Positions 7,802-11,976 of a stretch of 11,976 bases of DNA are shown in pieces. A program made the position numbers and the translations under genes. The DNA comes from Prevotella sp. (GTDB lineage Bacteria; Bacteroidota; Bacteroidia; Bacteroidales; Dysgonomonadaceae), in contig JAISES010000327.1 in the NCBI GenBank assembly GCA_031263965.1, forward strand, positions 1 to 11,976. The letters run 5' to 3'. Below the pieces are notes generated by a model. That model was not told the origin of the DNA. It did not search any database and saw only the letters and a program-made list of their open reading frames with translations. Position 1 is the first letter of the stretch. The number at the start of each line of letters is the position of its first letter.

Positions 7802-8803
7802 ATGAAAACTATATTTAACATATCTGTATTCGCTGCTATCCTTTGCCTGTTCATATCCTGCAAGGACGACGATCCGTCTGATGCTTTCATTGTCAGGGGA
7901 GAAAACGAAGTGTCGATAAGCAAAGACGGGGGAACTATATCCATACCCATCAGTACAACAGTCGCTTATAGTGTAACTCCGGCTGATCCGTGGTGCACTG
8001 TCTCGGGCAAAAATGCAATAGGGTTCGACATTATTGTAGAGTTTAACGAATCGGTAGAACCGAGGTCTACAAATATTGTAGTTGCCGCGCCCGATTTCGA
8101 TCCGGTGACTATTGTCGTTACTCAGGACAAAGGGGTGCCTTTCTTCAATATAGAAGACGGCCAGAAAAGGAAATCCTTTGCAAAAGAAGGTGGAGCGCAA
8201 ACCGTAACTTTCAATACGAATCTGGAATATACAATAGAGCCCGGATCCGGTTCATTCTGTACAATTTCAGAAAAAGGGAAAAATGGATTTAAGATTACTA
8301 CTCCTGTAAATGATGATGTTAAACGCAATGAGACACTCACCATAAAACCGGCCGGCCTTCCTGACATCAATATCCTTGTCACTCAATCCGGCGGTGCGGT
8401 TATCCTGAAAAACGGAGATTTCACAAGCGGTATGGACAATTGGGTTGCAAGCGGTACTCCTAATACATTTGAAGTAACAACTTATGGGGCATTTAAGACC
8501 GTATCCAGGACATGGGCCGTAAGACTTACAGACTTTGAAGCCCGTCTTATTCAGGAAGTAACGGGTATTTCTGACGGAACTTACGTGCTTTCAGCCGATG
8601 TTTCCGGCGGCGCTAACGACCTCCACCTTATATTTATAGATAAAGATGGTATAGAAAGTATGCAGGAAGTAAAGCTTGGAGGTATGAGCACCTTTTCTAT
8701 GCCGGTAGAGGTTGTTGGAGGCGAATGCTCGGTGGGATTCCGTGTAAAAGGATATAAAGATGTCGGATTGTATTGGAACATCACCAACTTTAAATTAGAA
8801 TAG
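7802..8803 (+). CDS. Surface lipoprotein with two BACON domains and a C-terminal carbohydrate-binding-like domain
   Basis: Probable surface glycan-binding protein (SGBP) of the PUL; 333 aa. The lipobox FISC gives Cys20, followed directly by KDDDPSD, a strong match to the Bacteroidetes lipoprotein surface-export signal (Lys plus acidic residues). Two BACON-type Ig-like repeats follow: about 31-109, with the central PWCTVSG and closing TIVVTQ, and about 116-196, with SFCTISEKGKNGF and closing NILVTQ. From about 198 the sequence changes to a jelly-roll-like module beginning VILKNGDFTSGMDNW and ending in YWNITNFKLE, the pattern seen at the start and end of CBM4/9- or CBM22-like domains. No catalytic motif is visible, so binding or spacing is the likely job, with the BACON domains as a stalk. 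The stop codon TAG is followed immediately by a MITE-like element, so any original 3' trailer has been pushed downstream. Confidence 0.85.
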   Translation: MKTIFNISVFAAILCLFISCKDDDPSDAFIVRGENEVSISKDGGTISIPISTTVAYSVTPADPWCTVSGKNAIGFDIIVEFNESVEPRSTNIVVAAPDFDPVTIVVTQDKGVPFFNIEDGQKRKSFAKEGGAQTVTFNTNLEYTIEPGSGSFCTISEKGKNGFKITTPVNDDVKRNETLTIKPAGLPDINILVTQSGGAVILKNGDFTSGMDNWVASGTPNTFEVTTYGAFKTVSRTWAVRLTDFEARLIQEVTGISDGTYVLSADVSGGANDLHLIFIDKDGIESMQEVKLGGMSTFSMPVEVVGGECSVGFRVKGYKDVGLYWNITNFKLE

Positions 8804-9004
8804 TTAGAAACTGTTTGAATTTTATAGCAGATTTTTTTATAGTTATTTTCAGATGGATTTTGTTCTTTTTGCTTGCAGGTTTAGCGGGTTAAACCAAAAG
8901 AAAAAAGGATAAAATACGCTGAAAAGAGCATAAAAAAATTGCTAAGAAGTTTTTTTCAAAATCCTATAATAATATTTTTCGCTAAAATTCAAACAGTTTC
9001 TAAC
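8804..9004. mobile_element. MITE-like element with 22-bp perfect terminal inverted repeats
   Basis: The left end at 8804-8825 begins GTTAGAAACTGTTTGAAT. The right end at 8983-9004 is its exact reverse complement over 22 bp, and the match continues as TAGC against GC after a 2-nt gap. The element is about 200 bp, AT-rich and has no ORF. A central nested hairpin pairs TTCTTTT (8863-8869) with AAAAGAA (8896-8902) and GGTTTA (8878-8883) with TAAACC (8890-8895). A deleted relative lies at 11106-11157, so the sequence is repeated. If the ends are GAAAC and GTTTC, a TA flanks both sides, which would fit a TA target duplication, but the palindromic tip makes this ambiguous. No transposase is encoded, so it would be non-autonomous. 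Confidence 0.75.
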
Positions 9005-9027
9005 ATTTTATTTTGATTATCACATAG

Positions 9028-9067
9028 ACTGGCTATAGTCCTGTAGCTATAGCCGGTTTCTATTTTT
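9028..9067 (+). terminator. Terminator-like hairpin ahead of the flavoprotein gene
   Basis: ACTGGCTATAG (9028-9038) pairs with CTATAGCCGGT (9047-9057) over 11 bp including one T-G wobble, with an 8-nt loop. TTCTATTTTT follows. It has the form of a Rho-independent terminator, probably the original end of the BACON gene transcript before the element at 8804-9004 inserted. It ends only 20 bp before the ATG at 9087, leaving no room for a promoter between, so the next gene would need read-through or a promoter inside or before the hairpin. Confidence 0.55.
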
Positions 9068-9086
9068 AAATCTCATAAATAAGAAA

Positions 9087-11102
9087 ATGAAAAGTTTAAG
9101 AAGAAAAATCATCTGTTTATTATCTGTTATTTTGATTATTACATCCTCGTGTGCCCAAACCCAGGTAGAGGAATTCGACATTTGCATCTATGGAGGCACA
9201 TCTGCCGGAGTTATAGCCGCCTATACTGCTGCTCAGTCGGGCAAAAAGGTGATACTTATCGAACCCGGGCAAAACCTTGGAGGAATGAGTTCCGGCGGTC
9301 TCGGCTTTACCGATATCGGCAACAAGTATGTAGTACAGGGCTTGGCTCTCGACTTCTATCGCCGCTTGGGAAAACATTACGGGAAACTGGAACAATGGAT
9401 TTTCGAACCCGGCGTTGCCGAAGCCCGATTCAACGATTACATCAATGAAGCAAACATCGATGTATGGTACGAAAACCGTGTGGTTGGCGTAAAAAAAAAC
9501 GGTACTGCGATTACTGAGATCGAACTTGAAAACTCGAAAAGTCCTTCGAAAGAGACAAACAGGAGGATCAAGGCCAAAGTATTTATCGACTGTTCCTATG
9601 AAGGCGACCTTATGGCACGTTCAGGAGCGTCTTATTTTGTAGGCAGGGAGGCAAATAGCCAATATGGCGAAACCTATAACGGCGTGCAACTAATGGATCG
9701 CCACCAAGTTCCCGATGGCATAGACCCTTATATAATCAAGGGAGATTCTACCAGTGGTGTAATATATGGCGTAAATCCTGAGCCCGTGCAGCCGGATGGG
9801 ACGGGCGACAAAAAGGTACAGGCTTACTGTTTTCGTACTTGCCTGACTGATAATCCTGACAACATGATCCCGATAACAAAACCCGATAACTACGATCCGG
9901 CGAAATATGAATTATTAAAACGCATAAAAGAAAAATACCCGTGGAAATATCATACCGATGCATTTATCTGGACTTCTATGCCAAACCGTAAGACAGATAT
10001 CAACAATATGGGTGGTTTCTCAATGGATATGATCGGCAAAAACTGGGATTATCCTGATGCAAGTTACGAGGAACGGGCCCGTATTATTAAAGAGCATGAG
10101 GATTATACCAAAGGCTTGCTTTATTTCGTAGGTAACGATCCCAGTGTTCCCGAAAATATCCGTGAGCAAATGCGCAAATGGGGTTATCCTAAAGATGAAT
10201 ATGCAAGCAACAATCATTGGTCTCCACAACTTTATGTACGCGAAGCACGGCGTATGACAGGTGAAACTGTAATGACGCAGCATCATTGCCAGGGGCGCGA
10301 AGTAGTTTCCGATCCTATCGGATGGGCAGCATATACAATGGACTCACACAATTGCGACCGCCATGTAGTAAACGGAATGGTTAAGAATGAAGGGAACGTA
10401 GAAATCGGCGGATTCGGCCCTTATCCAATAGCATACAGGTCGATAACACCGAAACAATCGGAAGTAAGCAATCTGCTGGTTCCTGTATGTATGTCTGCAT
10501 CCCATATCGCTTATGGCTCTATCCGCATGGAACCGGTATTCATGGTATTGGGGCAGTCGGCTGCTATTGCCGCAAACCTGGCTATAGACAAATCCAACGG
10601 CATAGTGCAACAGGTAAATGCTGATGAGATAATGAACGAATTTCGCAGCAATCCGTTAGCTGACGGAAGTCAGCCGGAAATATTGGTGGATAACAGCGAT
10701 AAAGACAAAGCGACTGTAACGGGAGAATGGAAAAAGGAAGGCTGGAAAGCCTACGGGCCTGATTTCTTATCTGACGATTCTAAAGGCGCTGTTTTTAAAT
10801 CGCTAAAGTATGTACCTGAAATAACAAAAGAAAACAATTACGATATATATGTCTATTTCCCTCAAGTGGATAAGGCATCGTCTCAAACCAATATAACTGT
10901 TTTTAATGGGAAGAAACAGCATGACATAACTATAAAGGCGTCCGACGTTGTTGTTGTCGGTCAGACATCCGGCGAATGGGTAAATATCGGAAATTACCAT
11001 CTGCCTGATGGAAAAAACAGTTATGTAGAAATCTCGAATAAAGGAGCCGACGGGGTTATTGTTGCCGATGCTGTTTTATTCATACCGGCTAAAGAGAAAT
11101 AA
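9087..11102 (+). CDS. Exported FAD-dependent oxidoreductase with C-terminal golvesin/xanthan-lyase-like domain
   Basis: Flavoprotein of the FAD_oxidored type, 671 aa. It is exported by an N-terminal signal peptide (RRKIICLLSVILIITSSCAQ), either lipidated at Cys22 (a weak lipobox, with Thr at -3) or cut by signal peptidase I. The dinucleotide-binding motif FDICIYGGTSAGVIAAYTAA starts at residue 30 and is followed by IEPGQNLGGMSSGGLG. The mid-protein signature QLYVREARRMTGE lies near 381-393. The cofactor-binding end NLLVPVCMSASHIAYGSIRM runs on to EPVFMVLGQSAAIAANLA, about 461-500. From about 531 to 668 comes a separate beta-sandwich (VDNSDKDKATVTGEW to VIVADAVLFIP) like the domain shared by golvesin and xanthan lyases. 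For that reason such proteins are sometimes annotated as xanthan lyase, although no lyase catalytic domain is present. The substrate is unknown. PUL context suggests oxidation of a sugar or uronic-acid product in the periplasm or at the surface. A terminator-like hairpin and a MITE separate it from the preceding genes. Confidence 0.88.
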   Translation: MKSLRRKIICLLSVILIITSSCAQTQVEEFDICIYGGTSAGVIAAYTAAQSGKKVILIEPGQNLGGMSSGGLGFTDIGNKYVVQGLALDFYRRLGKHYGKLEQWIFEPGVAEARFNDYINEANIDVWYENRVVGVKKNGTAITEIELENSKSPSKETNRRIKAKVFIDCSYEGDLMARSGASYFVGREANSQYGETYNGVQLMDRHQVPDGIDPYIIKGDSTSGVIYGVNPEPVQPDGTGDKKVQAYCFRTCLTDNPDNMIPITKPDNYDPAKYELLKRIKEKYPWKYHTDAFIWTSMPNRKTDINNMGGFSMDMIGKNWDYPDASYEERARIIKEHEDYTKGLLYFVGNDPSVPENIREQMRKWGYPKDEYASNNHWSPQLYVREARRMTGETVMTQHHCQGREVVSDPIGWAAYTMDSHNCDRHVVNGMVKNEGNVEIGGFGPYPIAYRSITPKQSEVSNLLVPVCMSASHIAYGSIRMEPVFMVLGQSAAIAANLAIDKSNGIVQQVNADEIMNEFRSNPLADGSQPEILVDNSDKDKATVTGEWKKEGWKAYGPDFLSDDSKGAVFKSLKYVPEITKENNYDIYVYFPQVDKASSQTNITVFNGKKQHDITIKASDVVVVGQTSGEWVNIGNYHLPDGKNSYVEISNKGADGVIVADAVLFIPAKEK

Positions 11103-11105
11103 TCA

Positions 11106-11157
11106 GTAAGAAACTGTTTGATTTTTATAGCATTTTTTTTAAATCCTATAGTAACAT
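11106..11157. mobile_element. Internally deleted relative of the 8804-9004 element
   Basis: Positions 11106-11131 match the left end of the first element at 24 of 26 bases (GTAAGAAACTGTTTGATT against GTTAGAAACTGTTTGAAT, and on to TTATAGC). The next part, TTTTTTTTAAATCCTATAG, matches the right interior of the first copy at about 8950-8969. About 110 bp of the middle and the adjoining right terminal repeat are missing. It starts four bases after the stop codon of the flavoprotein gene. An 11-bp right-tip-like motif, AAACAGTTTCT, lies at 11309-11319 in the opposite orientation and may be the other end of a composite element. Confidence 0.65.
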
Positions 11158-11304
11158 GTAAAAAATAATTTGGTAACTTTAACAGCAAATTTACTAATAA
11201 TTAATTGATTAAATATTATATGGAACAAATAATTAATTCAAGTTGCTGTTTATTGAACAATACCGGTCAGAGGGTTGGTTATGTTTAAAATATATGTTCG
11301 TTTA
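11158..11304. other. AT-rich intergenic stretch with no convincing gene
   Basis: This stretch lies between the MITE remnant and the GC-rich repeat. A plus-strand ORF of 22 codons at 11220-11288 (MEQIINSSCCLLNNTGQRVG, then YV) is preceded by very AT-rich DNA with an imperfect TAnnTTTG-like string (TAACTTTA, 11174-11181) but no matching -33. It could be a decayed leader peptide or gene start. I see no family resemblance and do not call a gene. Confidence 0.4.
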
Positions 11305-11307
11305 TCC

Positions 11308-11550
11308 GAAACAGTTTCTGCGCGCAATCGAAGATTGCTTGCGTTCCTTTTGCCCCAAGCAGCAAAAGGAACCAAAAATGCTTTGAGCGCCCGCTTTACT
11401 GTGCGACCCGTTGCAGGCTCAAAGGCTAAACGGGCTGAACTCGCATCTTCGATGCTCAAACAGGCATCCCGTTTTACGCCTTTTTCTCCTGACGGGTTCC
11501 CCGCACGTAAAGCACACGGCGCAGGGCTAAAGCGCGACAAGAATAAAAAA
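11308..11550. repeat. GC-rich nested palindromic repeat element
   Basis: This block is clearly richer in GC than its flanks and is almost wholly self-complementary. Local hairpins are GAAAC/GTTTC (11308-11318), GCAATC/GATTGC (11324-11338) and GTTCCTTTTGC/GCAAAAGGAAC (11343-11372). A large nested structure follows: GCGCC (11387-11391) with GGCGC (11518-11522); GCTTTAC (11393-11399) with GTAAAGC (11507-11513); GTGCG (11401-11405) with CGCAC (11502-11506); ACCCGT (11406-11411) with ACGGGT (11492-11497); AAACGGG (11428-11434) with CCCGTTT (11468-11474); and apical GCATC/GATGC (11443-11455). Open frames on both strands here are by-products of this symmetry. It looks like a dispersed structured repeat near a RAYT gene. 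Copy number cannot be judged from this window. Confidence 0.7.
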
Positions 11551-11553
11551 ACA

Positions 11554-11598
11554 CTGTGACACCTCCGTGTACTCCTGTGGTAAAAAGCCCTGTGTAAC
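11554..11598. repeat. Short degenerate GTG-containing repeats
   Basis: Four related units occur in a row: CTGTGACAC (11554-11562), CCGTGTAC (11565-11572), CCTGTGGTA (11574-11582) and CCTGTGTAAC (11589-11598). They share a CYGTG core with uneven spacing and lie between the palindromic repeat and the transposase stop codon. The function is unknown, and they may be part of the same repeat family. Confidence 0.4.
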
Positions 11599-11603
11599 AT
11601 CAG

Positions 11604-11976
11604 TTATTTATTGTTGTTGTAATAGTCATCATTTTTCCAGTTGTAAGGATTATTCAATATGTATCCGGCAATGTTTTCGTATGCTTGTTCGTTGCGGATA
11701 ATGTGCTCGTAATAGTTTCGTTGCCACAACCTGACATAAAAACGCTCCCAATTATGTTGTTCAACACCTTGTATGTATCTATTCGTTGTTATTGATTTGA
11801 ATGCGCCTATTATTTGTCCAATTGTAGGGGCAATCCCTTGTGGTTGCCCGCTGTTCTCATTGCGGATACCCACAAGGGGTATCCCTACATTCTTATTCTC
11901 ACGAATCTCAATGATTCCATGAAAATGGTTAGGCATAACCATCGAATCGTGTAATTCAATACATTGAAAACGTTTT
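11604..11976 (-). CDS. REP-associated tyrosine transposase (RAYT, Y1 HUH family), 5' end outside the window
   Basis: Single-strand HUH transposase of the RAYT/Y1_Tnp type, which acts on REP hairpins. The minus-strand frame is open to the window edge; the residues before the internal ATG at 11942 read KRFQCIELHDS, so the true start lies further right and the gene is partial here. MVMPNHFHGIIEI carries the HUH pair His-Phe-His. The rest has the family's usual order: GAFKSITTNRYIQG, then WERFYVRLWQRNYYEHIIRN, then YILNNPYNW near the C-terminus, with the nucleophilic tyrosine expected among the conserved Tyr residues of the last two blocks. A linker after the HUH block is encoded by an inverted pair of REP-like hairpins (11824-11889). 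Palindromic repeats lie just downstream, as expected beside a RAYT gene. The C-terminus (DDYYNNNK) is short and hydrophilic. Confidence 0.9.
   Translation of the reverse strand, partial: KRFQCIELHDSMVMPNHFHGIIEIRENKNVGIPLVGIRNENSGQPQGIAPTIGQIIGAFKSITTNRYIQGVEQHNWERFYVRLWQRNYYEHIIRNEQAYENIAGYILNNPYNWKNDDYYNNNK
11824..11889 (-). repeat. Inverted pair of REP-like hairpins inside the RAYT reading frame
   Basis: Two related units face each other. One begins TGTAGGGGCAATCCCTTGTG (from 11824) and folds GGGCAA with TTGCCC. The other, read on the minus strand, begins TGTAGGGATACCCCTTGTGG (from 11889) and folds GGATACCC (11864-11871) with GGGTATCC (11877-11884) around a 5-nt loop. Both share TGTAGGG, a variable 4-6 nt stretch, then CCCTTGTGG. 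The pair is 66 bp, exactly 22 codons, and is translated as the linker after the HUH block (VGIPLVGIRN to GIAPT), so it keeps the frame open. Confidence 0.7.

Noticed and set aside
8967..8979. Promoter inside the MITE for the flavoprotein gene (TATTTTTC, similar to TAnnTTTG)
   Set aside because: Only seven of eight bases match and no TTTG occurs at the needed spacing; such matches are common in AT-rich DNA.
9087..11102. Annotation of the flavoprotein as a xanthan lyase
   Set aside because: Only the C-terminal accessory domain resembles that of xanthan lyases; the catalytic part is an FAD-binding oxidoreductase.
11275..11559. Plus-strand frame of 94 codons across the GC-rich repeat
   Set aside because: The DNA is a nested palindrome, the composition is Ala/Arg/Lys-rich and low in complexity, and an overlapping minus-strand frame exists as well; better explained as a structured repeat.
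11250..11600. Minus-strand frame of 116 codons across the same repeat
   Set aside because: For the same reason: it is a by-product of the palindromic GC-rich sequence.
1..11976. CRISPR arrays, tRNA or rRNA genes
   Set aside because: No regularly spaced direct repeats and no cloverleaf or rRNA-like segments were seen on either strand.

Overview
The window looks like Bacteroidota DNA, most likely Bacteroidales (genus not determinable by eye). The reasons are a FecR anti-sigma factor next to a SusC/SusD pair, three or more lipoproteins with acidic residues after the lipobox, BACON domains, a match to the TAnnTTTG promoter element, and no Shine-Dalgarno-like leaders.

Positions 1-11102 are one polysaccharide utilisation locus (PUL), all genes on the + strand. 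In order: a FecR-type anti-sigma factor whose N-terminal part is missing or frameshifted at the left edge; a SusC TonB-dependent transporter with an N-terminal STN signalling domain; a SusD surface glycan-binding lipoprotein; a lipoprotein with a right-handed beta-helix, which is the only candidate carbohydrate-active enzyme of a classical fold; a lipoprotein with two BACON domains and a C-terminal carbohydrate-binding-like domain; and an exported FAD-dependent oxidoreductase with a C-terminal domain like those of golvesin and xanthan lyase. The FecR plus STN-SusC pair implies trans-envelope control through an ECF sigma factor that should lie left of the window. No conventional glycoside hydrolase is visible, so the target glycan and the chemistry are open. 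A beta-helix protein with an acidic cluster beside an exported flavoprotein is the most interesting functional combination here.

Regulatory structure lies between the genes. A minus-strand intrinsic terminator sits in the susC leader and may end a cis-antisense RNA of the DonS type. A perfect 15-bp hairpin separates susD from the beta-helix gene. A terminator-like hairpin lies only 20 bp before the flavoprotein start.

Mobile and repeat DNA is concentrated at the right end. A MITE-like element of about 200 bp with 22-bp perfect terminal inverted repeats begins directly after the stop codon of the BACON gene, and an internally deleted relative begins four bases after the stop codon of the flavoprotein gene. 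Positions 11103-11603 contain no convincing gene: they hold that remnant, an AT-rich stretch, a GC-rich nested palindrome that gives spurious ORFs on both strands, and short degenerate GTG-containing repeats. The window ends in a REP-associated tyrosine transposase (RAYT) on the minus strand, cut by the edge, with an inverted pair of REP-like hairpins inside its own reading frame.
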